A stretch of DNA of 27,534 nt, from contig CALGAJ010000306.1 in assembly GCA_937951975.1 (NCBI GenBank), positions 1-27,534 on the forward strand. Direction: 5' to 3'. A program made the translations under genes and the position numbers. Under the pieces are notes generated by a model. That model was not told the origin of the DNA and made no database searches. It was given only the letters and a program-made list of their open reading frames with translations. Source of the DNA: an uncultured Desulfotignum sp. (GTDB taxonomy: Bacteria > Desulfobacterota > Desulfobacteria > Desulfobacterales > Desulfobacteraceae). Positions 8,424 to 17,898 of this stretch are shown in pieces. Position 1 is the stretch's first letter. Each line of letters opens with the position of its first letter.

Positions 8424-9943
8424 TGTCAGGCAGAAAATTAAAGATCTGGGGGGCAGTGCTCGTGATTTTCGGAACCCTTTCTCTGGTTTTGTGGAACCGG
8501 TTTCCCGGTCCGCCGGAACCCTTGTCCCGGGATGCCGTGTATGAGGTGAGATCCGGGCCGCTGATCATCGATCTTGTGGAATCCGGAACAATAAAGGCCA
8601 GAGAGCAGCTGATCATCAAAAATGAGGTGGAAGGCAAAACATCCATTCTTTATCTGATTCCCGAGGGTACCCAGGTGAATAAAGGGGATTTGCTGGTGGA
8701 ACTGGATGCCAGCGCATTGATGGATGCAAAGATCGATCAGGAAATCAAGGTGCAGAATGCCGAAGCGGCATTTGTCAATGCCACTGAAACCCTGGCGGTG
8801 GTGGAGAATCAGGCCCGAAGTGATCTGGATCTGGCAGAACTGACCCTGGATTTTGCCCGCCAGGACTTGAAAAAATACACGGAAGGCGAATATCCCAATG
8901 AGTTGCAAAAAGCCAGTGCCGAAATCACCCTGGCCCAGGAGGAACTGGCCCGGGCCAGAGAACGGCTGGAATGGTCCAAAACGCTGTATAAAGAGAAATT
9001 TATTTCCCAGACCGAACTGGCGGCTGATGAACTGGCTGAGAAAAAAAAAGCCCTGGATCTGACCCTGGCGGAAAACAATCTGGACCTGCTGGTCAATTAC
9101 ACCAACCAGCGGGATCTGGCCCAGCTTAAAAGTGATGTCAGTCAGGCCGAGATGGCCTTGGAGCGGACCCGGCGCAAGGCCCGGGCCGATGTGGTGCAGG
9201 CCGAAGCCGAGCTCAAAGCCAGAGAAGCCGAGTTTAAACGGCAGCAGGACAAACTGGATAAAATTCTGACCCAGCTGGAAAAAACAAAAATCATTTCTCC
9301 GGCCCAGGGACTTGTGATTTATGCCACCAGCGCCCAGGGCGGCATGTTCAGAAGAAATACGGAACCGCTTCAGGAAGGTCAGGATATCCGGGAACGTCAG
9401 GAATTGATCTATCTGCCCACGGCCAGTTCCAGCAATGCGGAAATCGCCATCCATGAATCCAATCTCAAAAAAGTCCGCAAGGGCATGCCGGCAAGAGTGA
9501 CGGTGGATGCATTGCCCGGCCGTGAATTTTCCGGCAGAATCACCCATATCGCTCCGCTGCCCGATGCCCAGAGCATCTGGATGAATCCGGATTTGAAGGT
9601 GTTCACCACCCAGATTTTTCTGGATGGTGACGACAAAGACATGCGAACAGGCATGAGCTGCCAGGCCCGGATTATTGTGGAGACCCATAAAAATGTAATG
9701 TCCGTGCCGGTTCAGGCGGTTATAAAGGTCCGGGGCGTTCCCACGGTATATGTGAAAGCCGGTACTGAATTTGTGCCGCGGCAGGTAAAGACCGGTCTGG
9801 ACAACAACCGGCAGATTCATGTGAAAGAGGGGCTGAGAACCGGTGATATCGTGCTGCTTACCCCGCCCCTCAAGGAAGCGGGCAAAGCCGCCGCCCCTTT
9901 GACGGAGCCTGTCCCCCTCCCGGCCCAGGAAACAGGATCATGA
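8423..9943 (+). CDS. HlyD/MacA-type membrane fusion protein (periplasmic adaptor)
   Basis: The adaptor links the inner-membrane ABC transporter to the TolC-like channel. The 506-residue protein has an N-terminal membrane anchor (about 8-24), a first lipoyl half with PEGTQVNKGDLLVELD (about 75-92), and a very long alpha-helical hairpin (about 105-285, rich in Ala/Glu/Leu/Lys). The second lipoyl half follows (IISPAQGLVIY), then a beta-barrel with RKGMPARVTVDALPG, and a membrane-proximal domain. MacA of E. coli is about 370 residues, so the hairpin is clearly longer here. The ATG at 8423 is chosen because AGGA (8411-8414) lies eight bases upstream and it overlaps the TolC stop (TGATG); an in-frame ATG at 8390 lies inside tolC. 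The stop overlaps the ATPase gene by four bases. Confidence 0.9.
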   Translation: MSGRKLKIWGAVLVIFGTLSLVLWNRFPGPPEPLSRDAVYEVRSGPLIIDLVESGTIKAREQLIIKNEVEGKTSILYLIPEGTQVNKGDLLVELDASALMDAKIDQEIKVQNAEAAFVNATETLAVVENQARSDLDLAELTLDFARQDLKKYTEGEYPNELQKASAEITLAQEELARARERLEWSKTLYKEKFISQTELAADELAEKKKALDLTLAENNLDLLVNYTNQRDLAQLKSDVSQAEMALERTRRKARADVVQAEAELKAREAEFKRQQDKLDKILTQLEKTKIISPAQGLVIYATSAQGGMFRRNTEPLQEGQDIRERQELIYLPTASSSNAEIAIHESNLKKVRKGMPARVTVDALPGREFSGRITHIAPLPDAQSIWMNPDLKVFTTQIFLDGDDKDMRTGMSCQARIIVETHKNVMSVPVQAVIKVRGVPTVYVKAGTEFVPRQVKTGLDNNRQIHVKEGLRTGDIVLLTPPLKEAGKAAAPLTEPVPLPAQETGS

Positions 9944-10650
9944 CGTTGGACAAAGCCAATGATGCCTCGGGTTCACTGATCTGTCTTGAACATGCGAAAA
10001 AGATCTATACTATGGGCCGCCAGCAGGTGGCAGCCCTGGATGGTATGGATGCGGCATTTGAAAAGGGAAGTTTCTGGGCCGTGATGGGATCCAGCGGGTC
10101 CGGTAAAAGTACCTTGATGAATGTCATCGGATGCCTGGATCGCCTGACATCAGGCCAGTATCTGTTTCAGGGCATAAATATCAGTGAATACACCGATGAT
10201 GCCTTGAGTGATATCCGGTTGCGGCATATCGGGTTCATTTTTCAGAGTTTTAATCTGATTCCCCAGCTCACGGTGCAGCGCAACATTGAACTGCCTTTGT
10301 ACTATCTGGGATGGGACAAGGAAAAAAGTGCGGACCATGCCCGGAATCTGGCGTCAATGGTGGGACTTGAAACACGTTTGACGCACCGCCCTTTTGAACT
10401 GTCGGGCGGGCAGATGCAGCGGGTGGCCATTGCCAGGGCCCTGGCTGCGGACCCGGAACTGATTCTGGCGGATGAACCTACCGGCAATCTGGATACCCGA
10501 ACCAGTGATCAGATCATGGCATTGCTGGGATCACTCCATGAAAAGGGAAAAACCATTATTATGGTGACCCATGAATCGTATATCGCTGAATTTGCACAAA
10601 ATCGGCTTTATATGAAAGACGGTCGTATCCAGAAGGTTGAAAAAAGGTGA
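9940..10650 (+). CDS. ABC transporter ATP-binding protein, MacB/LolD type
   Basis: This is the ATPase subunit that powers the exporter at the cytoplasmic face. The 236-residue product has Walker A GSSGSGKST (50-58), Q-loop Gln102, signature LSGGQ (154-158), Walker B LILADEP (174-180), a D-loop GNLD and switch His211. The 'TSG' after Walker A and 'FQSFNLIPQLTVQRNIELPL' are typical of the MacB/LolD/FtsE branch, which moves lipids, lipoproteins or amphipathic compounds by a mechanotransmission mechanism. The ATG overlaps the adaptor stop (ATGA), with AGGA nine bases upstream. The permease gene starts one base after its stop. Confidence 0.95.
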   Translation: MTLDKANDASGSLICLEHAKKIYTMGRQQVAALDGMDAAFEKGSFWAVMGSSGSGKSTLMNVIGCLDRLTSGQYLFQGINISEYTDDALSDIRLRHIGFIFQSFNLIPQLTVQRNIELPLYYLGWDKEKSADHARNLASMVGLETRLTHRPFELSGGQMQRVAIARALAADPELILADEPTGNLDTRTSDQIMALLGSLHEKGKTIIMVTHESYIAEFAQNRLYMKDGRIQKVEKR

Positions 10651-10651
10651 T

Positions 10652-11920
10652 ATGAAGCAGATCCAGTTTTCCAGGGAATTGTCTTCGGGGATTCAGACGC
10701 TTCTGCTGCACAAGCTGCGGTCGTTTCTGACCATGCTGGGGGTGGTGTTCGGGGTGGGCAGCGTGGTCGCCATGCTGGCGGTGGGGGAGGGGGCCAGCAA
10801 AGAGGCCCTGGAACAGATCCGGAAACTGGGAAGCCACAATATTCTGATTTCATCAATGAAACCCGTGGAAGAACAAGCAGCCGGCACCCCCCCCTCATTC
10901 ATGAGTATCTATGGATTGACCTATATGGATCATGAACGGATCACCCAGAGTTTCTCTTCCGTCCAAAAAAACGTGCCCGTGAAACTGGTGCGCAAAGAGG
11001 CCCGGGTGGGACACCGGGCCGTGGAATTGCGGGTGGTGGGAACCAGTGACCAGTGGTTTGAGGTGATTCCCAGGCCGTTGCTGGCAGGCCGGACCCTGAT
11101 GCAAAAAGATATAGCCGCCAAATCGCCGGTGGTGGTTCTCACGGAGTTCGGGGCCAGAAAACTGCTGGCGGCCCGGCAGACCATCGGCCAGACCATTCGC
11201 TTGGGGGTGGACAGTTTTACAGTGATCGGCATTGTCAAAAGTGAAACCGGGGCCTCCGGTGCCATGCAGATCCCGGACCGGGAAATCGATGCCTACATCC
11301 CCATTACCACCGCCAGGTCCTATTTCGGAGATGTGGTGATAAAAATGTCTTCCGGATCGCGTCTGAGAGAAAAAGTGGAGCTCAATCAGATCATTGTTCA
11401 GGTGGGGTCCCTGGATCAGGTGGAACCTTCGGCCCGGGCCATTGAGCGCATGCTGTCCTTGTTTCACAAAAAAAATGATTTCCAGATCCAGGTGCCTTTG
11501 GCCCTGCTCAAACAGGCGGAGGCCACCAAACGCACCTTCAATATTGTGCTGGGAGCCATTGCCGGGATCAGCCTGCTGGTGGGAGGTATCGGGATCATGA
11601 ACATCATGCTGGCGTCGGTGACGGAACGGACCCGGGAAATCGGTATCCGCCGCGCCATCGGAGCCAAACGGAAACAGATCATCATCCAGTTTCTCATCGA
11701 GGCCATGGTATTGTCTTTTGTGGGCGGCATACTGGGACTGGCAATGGGGGTCGCCATTCCTTTTTTCATTACCTGGTTTGCGAAAATGCCCACTGTCATC
11801 ACACCCATGGGGATCCTGCTGCCGCTGGGTGTGAGTCTGGGAATCGGGATTGTTTTCGGTTTGTATCCGGCGGCCCGGGCGGCCCGGGTGGATCCCATCG
11901 TGGCGTTGCGGCATGAGTAG
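10652..11920 (+). CDS. MacB-type ABC transporter permease
   Basis: This is the inner-membrane subunit that pairs with the preceding ATPase. The 422-residue protein has the MacB/FtsX layout: one N-terminal membrane helix (about 24-46), a periplasmic MacB_PCD domain (about 50-290), then three C-terminal helices. Conserved permease motifs include TERTREIGIRRAIGAKR (after TM2) and YPAARAARVDPIVALRHE at the C-terminus. In E. coli MacB the ATPase and permease are fused; here they are separate, as in LolD/LolCE and many non-enterobacterial MacB systems. The ATG at 10652 is chosen over an in-frame TTG at 10637 because an AAAAAAGGTGA site lies just before it. It is the last gene of the operon. Confidence 0.93.
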   Translation: MKQIQFSRELSSGIQTLLLHKLRSFLTMLGVVFGVGSVVAMLAVGEGASKEALEQIRKLGSHNILISSMKPVEEQAAGTPPSFMSIYGLTYMDHERITQSFSSVQKNVPVKLVRKEARVGHRAVELRVVGTSDQWFEVIPRPLLAGRTLMQKDIAAKSPVVVLTEFGARKLLAARQTIGQTIRLGVDSFTVIGIVKSETGASGAMQIPDREIDAYIPITTARSYFGDVVIKMSSGSRLREKVELNQIIVQVGSLDQVEPSARAIERMLSLFHKKNDFQIQVPLALLKQAEATKRTFNIVLGAIAGISLLVGGIGIMNIMLASVTERTREIGIRRAIGAKRKQIIIQFLIEAMVLSFVGGILGLAMGVAIPFFITWFAKMPTVITPMGILLPLGVSLGIGIVFGLYPAARAARVDPIVALRHE

Positions 11921-11986
11921 TCATGATCATGCATGCGTCCGCCCCCGGGTAAGGGGGATATAAAATCTTGCCTTGCAAATCTAAAT

Positions 11987-12014
11987 TTGGTAAAAGATTG
12001 TGTTTATATATACC
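11987..12014 (+). promoter_or_regulatory. Weak candidate promoter upstream of guaB
   Basis: In the 193-base gap between the permease and guaB an AT-rich stretch holds TTGGTA (11987-11992), a 16-base spacer and TATACC (12009-12014). TATATA at 12007-12012 gives a 14-base alternative. This is a weak match, proposed mainly because guaB probably has its own promoter here. A 5-bp GC stem (11942-11946 with 11953-11957) lies before it but has no T-run. Confidence 0.3.
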
Positions 12015-12113
12015 GATTGGGGAATTCAACTTCAGGCTGCGGTTTTTCACTCTCCTGTCATGGCTGCCCCGGTGGTATGAATAAACAAATTTTTTCCTTT
12101 CTGGAGGCAAATT

Positions 12114-13583
12114 ATGTCCATAATATTACCGGATGAAGGACTGTCTTTTGATGATGTCCTGCTGGTGCCTGATTTTTCCGCGATCCTTCCTGATGAAGTA
12201 TCGGTCAAAACCCGGTTGACCCGGGGACTTGAACTCAATATTCCCATTGTCGCGGCAGCCATGGATACCGTGACCGAGGCATTGACCGCCATCAGCATGG
12301 CCCGGGCCGGCGGTCTGGGGTTTATCCACAGAAATCTGTCCATCGAGGACCAGGTCATTGAAGTGGACCGTGTCAAAAAATCGGAAAGCGGGATGATCGT
12401 GGACCCGGTGACGATTCACCCGGATGTGCCCATTTCCGAGGTGCTCAACATCATGGCCAAATACCGGATTTCCGGTATTCCGGTGGTTGAGGGTGAAAAA
12501 CTGGTGGGTATTGTCACCAACCGGGACCTGCGGTTTGAAACGCAATTGGAAAAACCGGCCAAAGAGGTGATGACCAGTGAAAACCTGGTGACGGTGACTG
12601 AAAAGTGCACTTTGGAAGAATCCAAAATCATGCTGCACAAACACCGCATTGAAAAACTGCTGGTGGTGGACAGTCAGGGCAAACTCAAGGGATTGATCAC
12701 CATCAAGGATATTGAAAAAATAAAAAAATATCCCAATGCCTGCAAAGATTCATACGGACGTCTGCGGGCCGGCGCGGCCGTGGGTGTGGGCTCGGACATG
12801 ATGACCCGGGTGGAGGCCCTGATCCATGCCGGGGTGGATGCCCTGGTGATTGACACCTCCCACGGGCATTCCAAAAATGTGATCGATGCCGTGAAAAAGA
12901 TCAAGCACCATTTTCCCGATGCCCAGGTGGTGGCCGGTAATGTGGCCACGGAAAAAGGAACCCAGGCTTTGATCGATGCCGGGGCGGATGCCGTTAAAAT
13001 CGGCATCGGTCCGGGGTCCATCTGCACCACCCGCATCGTGGCAGGGGTGGGGGTTCCCCAGCTCACCGCCATACAGAACTGCAAGGATATCTCCCGAAAG
13101 ACCGGGGTGCCCATCATTGCCGACGGGGGGATCAAGTTTTCCGGTGACATTGCCAAGGCCCTGGGTGCCGGGGCCCATTCCGTGATGCTGGGCAGCCTTC
13201 TGGCCGGCACCCATGAGAGTCCCGGTGAAATCGTCATCTACCAGGGCCGTTCCTATAAAGCCTACCGGGGCATGGGATCGGTGGAAGCCATGAAAAAAGG
13301 GTCATCTGACCGGTATTATCAAAAAGACACATCCGAAACCGAAGAACTGGTGCCCGAAGGCATTGTGGGCCGGATTCCCTATCGGGGCACCATCCGGGAG
13401 AATATCCTTCAGATGGTCGGCGGTGTCAAGGCCGGTATGGGATATCTGGGGGCCGTCACCATCGAAGACCTGCATGAAAAAGCCCGGTTTGTGAAAATCA
13501 CGGCGGCCGGGTTAAAGGAAAGCCATGTCCATGACGTGGTGATCACCAAAGAAGCACCCAATTACCGCGTGGAAAGCAGCTGA
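12114..13583 (+). CDS. guaB: Inosine-5'-monophosphate dehydrogenase
   Basis: The enzyme oxidises IMP to XMP with NAD+, the committed step of GMP synthesis, in the cytoplasm. The 489-residue protein has the usual length and layout: TIM barrel, a pair of CBS domains inserted at about 95-145 and 153-203, then the barrel again. The active-site loop GPGSICTTR carries the catalytic Cys304. The purine-binding DGGI and GSLLAGT segments and the mobile flap (VGRIPYRG) are present. GGAGG (12103-12107) lies six bases before the ATG. dnaE starts five bases after the stop, so guaB and dnaE are very likely co-transcribed. Confidence 0.97.
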   Translation: MSIILPDEGLSFDDVLLVPDFSAILPDEVSVKTRLTRGLELNIPIVAAAMDTVTEALTAISMARAGGLGFIHRNLSIEDQVIEVDRVKKSESGMIVDPVTIHPDVPISEVLNIMAKYRISGIPVVEGEKLVGIVTNRDLRFETQLEKPAKEVMTSENLVTVTEKCTLEESKIMLHKHRIEKLLVVDSQGKLKGLITIKDIEKIKKYPNACKDSYGRLRAGAAVGVGSDMMTRVEALIHAGVDALVIDTSHGHSKNVIDAVKKIKHHFPDAQVVAGNVATEKGTQALIDAGADAVKIGIGPGSICTTRIVAGVGVPQLTAIQNCKDISRKTGVPIIADGGIKFSGDIAKALGAGAHSVMLGSLLAGTHESPGEIVIYQGRSYKAYRGMGSVEAMKKGSSDRYYQKDTSETEELVPEGIVGRIPYRGTIRENILQMVGGVKAGMGYLGAVTIEDLHEKARFVKITAAGLKESHVHDVVITKEAPNYRVESS

Positions 13584-13588
13584 GACTG

Positions 13589-16500
13589 ATGACTGATTCC
13601 GCCGGCATGTTTTATCATCTTCATCTGCATACAGAATATTCGCTGCTGGACGGGGCCATCCGACTGGATCCCCTGTTGAAAAAATGCAAGGAATACGGCA
13701 TGGATGCCGTTTCCATGACCGATCACGGCACCATGTTCGGTGTGGCGGCATTTTATGAAAAAGCGCGAAAAGCAGGAATCAAGCCCATTTTAGGGTGTGA
13801 GGTCTATGTGGCCCCCCGGTCTATCACCCATAAAACCCAGATGGATCACAAGGGCTTGAGCCACCTGGTGCTGCTGGCAAAGGACCGGGAAGGGTATGCC
13901 AATCTGTGCAAACTGGTGTCCATTGCCCAGCTCAAGGGGTTTTATTACAAACCCCGCATCGACAGGGAGCTGCTGACCGCCCATTCCAAAGGCCTGATCG
14001 GGTTGTCCGCCTGCCTGAAAGGGGATATTCCCAAGGCCATCATGGCCAATGATATGGAAGGGGCGGATGCGGCGGCCCGGTTTTATCTGGAAACCCTGGG
14101 GGAGGACAGTTTTTTTCTGGAAGTCCAGGAAAACGGCATGCCGATCCAGCAAAAGGTCAATGAGGGGATCGCCGATATCAGTCAGCGCCTGTCCATTCCC
14201 ATGGTGGCCACCAATGACTGCCATTATCTGGCCAAAGAAGACAAAAAAGCCCACGACATCCTGTTGTGTATTCAGACCGGAGATACCGTCTCCAATCAGA
14301 ACCGGTTCAAGTTTGATTCCGACCAGCTGTATTTCAAATCATCTGATGAAATGATCGCCACCCTGGGCCAGTATGCCGGTGCCATTGAAAACACAAAGGA
14401 TGTGGCGGCCCGGTGCAATGTGGAGTTTGATGACAAAACCTACCATTTTCCCCGGTATGCCCAATCAGACGAAGACAGTGAGGCAGAACTGTTCAGGCAG
14501 AAAGCCATGAAAGGGTTCGAGGAAAAACTGGCCATTGTCAAAAAAAAGAACCCGGATGTGAATGAACAGGAATACCGGGACCGCATCGCCTATGAAATCA
14601 AGATCATTCTGGATATGGGGTTCCCCGGATATTTTCTGATTGTGGCGGATTTCATCGCCCATGCCAGAAAAATCGGGGTCCCGGTGGGGCCGGGGCGGGG
14701 ATCGGCCGCCGGGTCCATGGTGGCCTATGCCATGGATATCACGGCCCTGGATCCCATTGAGCACGGTTTGATCTTCGAGCGGTTCCTGAACCCCTCCCGG
14801 ATCTCCATGCCCGATATTGACGTGGATTTCTGTATCGAGGGGCGGGACCGGGTGTATCACTACACCATTGACCGGTACGGGGGACCGGAATATGTCTGCC
14901 AGATCATCACCTTTGGAAAACTCAAAGCCAAGGCCGTGATCCGGGATGTGGGGCGGGCCCTGGGGATTCCTTTGTCCGAAGTGGACGAGATCGCCAAACT
15001 GATTCCGGACGGTGCCAAAAATCTGACAATGGCTCTGGAAGAAGTGCCGGCCATCCGGGAAATATGTGATGGTTCAGAAGACAAGACCCAGATGCTGGAA
15101 ATCGCTTTGCTGCTGGAAGGACTGCCCCGGCATGCCTCCACCCATGCCGCCGGCGTGGTGGTGGCGGACAAGCCGCTGAATGAATACCTGCCGTTGTTCC
15201 GGGGCAAGGAAGGGGAGACCATCACCCAGTTCGACATGAATTATGTGGAAAAACTGGGGCTGGTGAAGTTTGATTTTCTGGGCCTGAGAAACCTGACCGT
15301 CATCAAGAACTGCCTGGAACTGATCGAAAAACAGGGCAAGCCGGTGCCGGATATGGACCATCTGGATTTTTCAGATGAAGCCACCTTTGACCTGCTTCAG
15401 CGGGCCGATACCACCGGGGTGTTTCAGCTGGAAAGCTCGGGCATGAAAGAACTGATTCTTCGTCTCAAGCCGGCCACGTTCTCCGATATCGTGGCCCTGG
15501 TGGCCCTGTACCGGCCCGGTCCTCTGGACAGCGGCATGGCCAACACCTATGTGGAACGAAAGCATGGCAGGGAAGAGGTCTCCTATCTGTTTGACGAATT
15601 GGCACCGATTCTCAAAGAAACCTATGGGGTGATCCTGTACCAGGAACAGGTGATGAAGATCGCCGGGGTTCTGGCCGATTATTCCATGGCGGATGCGGAC
15701 GGGCTTCGGAAAGCCATGGGCAAGAAGATTGCCGCCATGATGGAGGCGCACCGGAAACTGTTTCTGGAAGGGGCGGCCAAAAACAACCATGATCCCAAAA
15801 AAGCGGAAGAGCTTTTTGATCTCATGGAAAAATTCGGCGGATATGGATTCAACAAGTCCCACAGCGCGGCCTATGCATTGATAGCGTTTCAGACCGCATA
15901 CCTGAAAGCCAATTATACCCTTGAATTCATTGCGGCGCTCATGACCAGTGAACGGGGTAACACCGATGCGGTGCTCAAATTCATGGATGAGTGCCGGACC
16001 CATGATATTCAGGTACTGCCGCCGGATGTCAATGAGAGCGAATCCCAGTTCATTGTGTCCAAGGGCTGTATCCGGTTCGGACTGGCTGCAGTCAAAGGCG
16101 TGGGAAATGCCGCCATTGACGTGATTGTGGAAGATCGCAGACAAAATGGGCCGTTTGAAAGCCTGTATGATTTCTGCGAACGGGTGCCGTTGACCAAGGT
16201 GAACAAAAAGGTGCTGGAGGCACTTATCAAATGCGGGGCGTTCGACTCGACCGGATCCGCCAGAAGCCAGATGATGGCAGTGCTGGAGGAGGCCCTGGAC
16301 CATGGCAACCGGGTTCAGAAGGAAAAAGCCGATTCCCAGATGGATCTGTTTGCGGATTCCGGCCTGGGAACCGAGATTCCGGCCAGCATCCCGGAGATGC
16401 CGGATATGGAGGAATGGGAAGACCATTTTCTGCTGGAGATGGAAAAAGAATCCCTGGGGTTTTATATCAGCGGGCATCCGCTGGACAAATACCAGGCCGA

Positions 16501-17131
16501 CATTGCCCGGTTTGCCACGGTCAACACGGTGACCCTTCAGGAGATGGCTGACGGTAAAATGATCCGCATCGGCGGGATCATCAAGGTGCTCAAGACCCAT
16601 AAGACCAAAAAAGGGGATCTGATGGCGTTCTGTGCCATCGAGGACCGGAATGCCAGTGTGGAGGTGGTGGTCTTTCCCAGTGTGTATGCGCTGGTTCATC
16701 CGTTGCTGTCCATGGAGCAGGCGGTGATCCTGGAGGCGGAAGTCCAGAAAAAAGAATCCACCATCAAACTTTTGGCGGAGAAAATCGTGCCCATTGATGA
16801 GGCGGCCCGGGAATGGACCAATGGTATTTTAATCGCCGTGGATGCGGACCGGTTCAGTGCCGACACCCTGGAACGGCTCAAGCCTATCATTCAGCGGTAT
16901 CCCGGGGACTGCCCGGCGTGCCTGAAAATATGCATTCCGGACAAACCCGAGGTGCTGGTGAAACTGGCGGATGAGTACATGACCTGTTCTGATCCGGCTT
17001 TTTTTGAAGAAGTGGAGGACCTGATGGATAAGGGATGCATTGAAACCAGATGTGCACCGGTCAAGGCAAAAGTCAAAAAGAAAAAATCATGGGGAAAATC
17101 CCGTAACGGAACAATGAAACAAGGAGCCTGA
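13589..17131 (+). CDS. dnaE: DNA polymerase III subunit alpha
   Basis: This is the catalytic subunit of the replicative DNA polymerase. The 1180-residue product has an N-terminal PHP domain (HLHTEYSLLDG at 10-21, MTDHGTMFG at 43-51). The polymerase palm carries VGPGRGSAAGS and the metal-binding PDIDVDF with Asp409, Asp411 and Asp413. Next come a helix-hairpin-helix region and an OB fold (about 990-1065, IRIGGII through VEVVVFP), then a lysine-rich C-terminus. The length is close to that of E. coli DnaE (1160), and the lack of an exonuclease insertion places it in the DnaE1 rather than the PolC class. The ribosome binding site is weak, so translation may be coupled to guaB; an in-frame ATG at 13607 is a possible alternative start. 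The next gene starts two bases after the stop. Confidence 0.96.
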   Translation: MTDSAGMFYHLHLHTEYSLLDGAIRLDPLLKKCKEYGMDAVSMTDHGTMFGVAAFYEKARKAGIKPILGCEVYVAPRSITHKTQMDHKGLSHLVLLAKDREGYANLCKLVSIAQLKGFYYKPRIDRELLTAHSKGLIGLSACLKGDIPKAIMANDMEGADAAARFYLETLGEDSFFLEVQENGMPIQQKVNEGIADISQRLSIPMVATNDCHYLAKEDKKAHDILLCIQTGDTVSNQNRFKFDSDQLYFKSSDEMIATLGQYAGAIENTKDVAARCNVEFDDKTYHFPRYAQSDEDSEAELFRQKAMKGFEEKLAIVKKKNPDVNEQEYRDRIAYEIKIILDMGFPGYFLIVADFIAHARKIGVPVGPGRGSAAGSMVAYAMDITALDPIEHGLIFERFLNPSRISMPDIDVDFCIEGRDRVYHYTIDRYGGPEYVCQIITFGKLKAKAVIRDVGRALGIPLSEVDEIAKLIPDGAKNLTMALEEVPAIREICDGSEDKTQMLEIALLLEGLPRHASTHAAGVVVADKPLNEYLPLFRGKEGETITQFDMNYVEKLGLVKFDFLGLRNLTVIKNCLELIEKQGKPVPDMDHLDFSDEATFDLLQRADTTGVFQLESSGMKELILRLKPATFSDIVALVALYRPGPLDSGMANTYVERKHGREEVSYLFDELAPILKETYGVILYQEQVMKIAGVLADYSMADADGLRKAMGKKIAAMMEAHRKLFLEGAAKNNHDPKKAEELFDLMEKFGGYGFNKSHSAAYALIAFQTAYLKANYTLEFIAALMTSERGNTDAVLKFMDECRTHDIQVLPPDVNESESQFIVSKGCIRFGLAAVKGVGNAAIDVIVEDRRQNGPFESLYDFCERVPLTKVNKKVLEALIKCGAFDSTGSARSQMMAVLEEALDHGNRVQKEKADSQMDLFADSGLGTEIPASIPEMPDMEEWEDHFLLEMEKESLGFYISGHPLDKYQADIARFATVNTVTLQEMADGKMIRIGGIIKVLKTHKTKKGDLMAFCAIEDRNASVEVVVFPSVYALVHPLLSMEQAVILEAEVQKKESTIKLLAEKIVPIDEAAREWTNGILIAVDADRFSADTLERLKPIIQRYPGDCPACLKICIPDKPEVLVKLADEYMTCSDPAFFEEVEDLMDKGCIETRCAPVKAKVKKKKSWGKSRNGTMKQGA

Positions 17132-17133
17132 GC

Positions 17134-17898
17134 ATGAGCTGGCTGGGAAAAATGATCGGCGGAACCATCGGATTTGCCTTGGGAGGCCCCATCGGTGCGG
17201 TGGCCGGAGCTGCATTCGGTCATGCGTTTGTGGACAAAAAAGAGGATGCCTATCTGAGATCCATTCCCGGAAGATCCGGATCCTTGTCTTCCAATGAAGA
17301 GGCCCAGCTGGTATTTTTCACGGCCGCCTTTTCCATGCTCGCCAAGCTGTGCAAAGCGGACGGTCAGGTCTCTGAAAAAGAGATCCAGGTGGTGGAAGCG
17401 TTTATGAAGCAGGATCTTCAGCTGGATGCCACCGGCCAGGAAAGCGCCAAAAACATTTTCAGGCAGGCGGTCCGGTCGTCTGAAAGTTTTGAAGCGTTTG
17501 CCATGCAGTTTTATTCGGTATTCAGAACCCAGCCCAATATCATCTCGCTGATGATGGATGTCTTGTTCCGTGTGGGTGCGGCAGACGGCCGTCTGTCCGA
17601 TGCCGAGGATGCCACGTTGCGGTCGGCGGCCCGGATTTTCAATGTGTCGGATGTGGAGTTCAACCGGCTGAAATCCAAGTATATCCGTTCCGCAGACAAA
17701 TACTATGCCGTGCTCAAGTGCGATGAAACATCTTCCAACGAGGAGATCAAAAAACAGTACCGCAAGCTGGTGACCGAATATCACCCGGACAAGATTGAAG
17801 CCAAAGGGCTTCCTGAAGAGTTCATCAAATTCGCCAATGATAAATTTGCTGAAATCCAGGAAGCCTATGACCAGATACGCAAGAAAAGAGGGTTTTAA
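17134..17898 (+). CDS. djlA: DjlA-like co-chaperone (TerB domain plus C-terminal J domain)
   Basis: DjlA-type proteins are membrane-anchored partners that stimulate DnaK. The 254-residue product has a glycine-rich hydrophobic N-terminal segment (about 1-33, like the dimerising membrane helix of DjlA). A TerB-like helical domain follows (about 55-180, with the acidic KADGQVSEKE and AADGRLSDAE repeats), then a J domain (about 188-254) with the essential HPD at 217-219. AAGGAG (17120-17125) precedes the ATG. It lies two bases after dnaE, so it is the third gene of the guaB-dnaE operon. The stop overlaps the stop of the convergent Fe-S gene. Symbol by domain order only. Confidence 0.85.
   Translation: MSWLGKMIGGTIGFALGGPIGAVAGAAFGHAFVDKKEDAYLRSIPGRSGSLSSNEEAQLVFFTAAFSMLAKLCKADGQVSEKEIQVVEAFMKQDLQLDATGQESAKNIFRQAVRSSESFEAFAMQFYSVFRTQPNIISLMMDVLFRVGAADGRLSDAEDATLRSAARIFNVSDVEFNRLKSKYIRSADKYYAVLKCDETSSNEEIKKQYRKLVTEYHPDKIEAKGLPEEFIKFANDKFAEIQEAYDQIRKKRGF

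Noticed and set aside
8438..9820. Long open frame antisense to the membrane fusion protein gene
   Set aside because: Composition is odd, there is no domain or ribosome binding site, and the sense strand has clear adaptor motifs. It is a by-product of the codon usage.
11942..11957. CCCCC/GGGGG hairpin after the permease gene as a terminator
   Set aside because: Stem of only five pairs and no T-run after it; operon end is likely here but not shown.
15371..16699. Long open frame antisense to dnaE
   Set aside because: Mirror of conserved polymerase codons; no start signal or family features.
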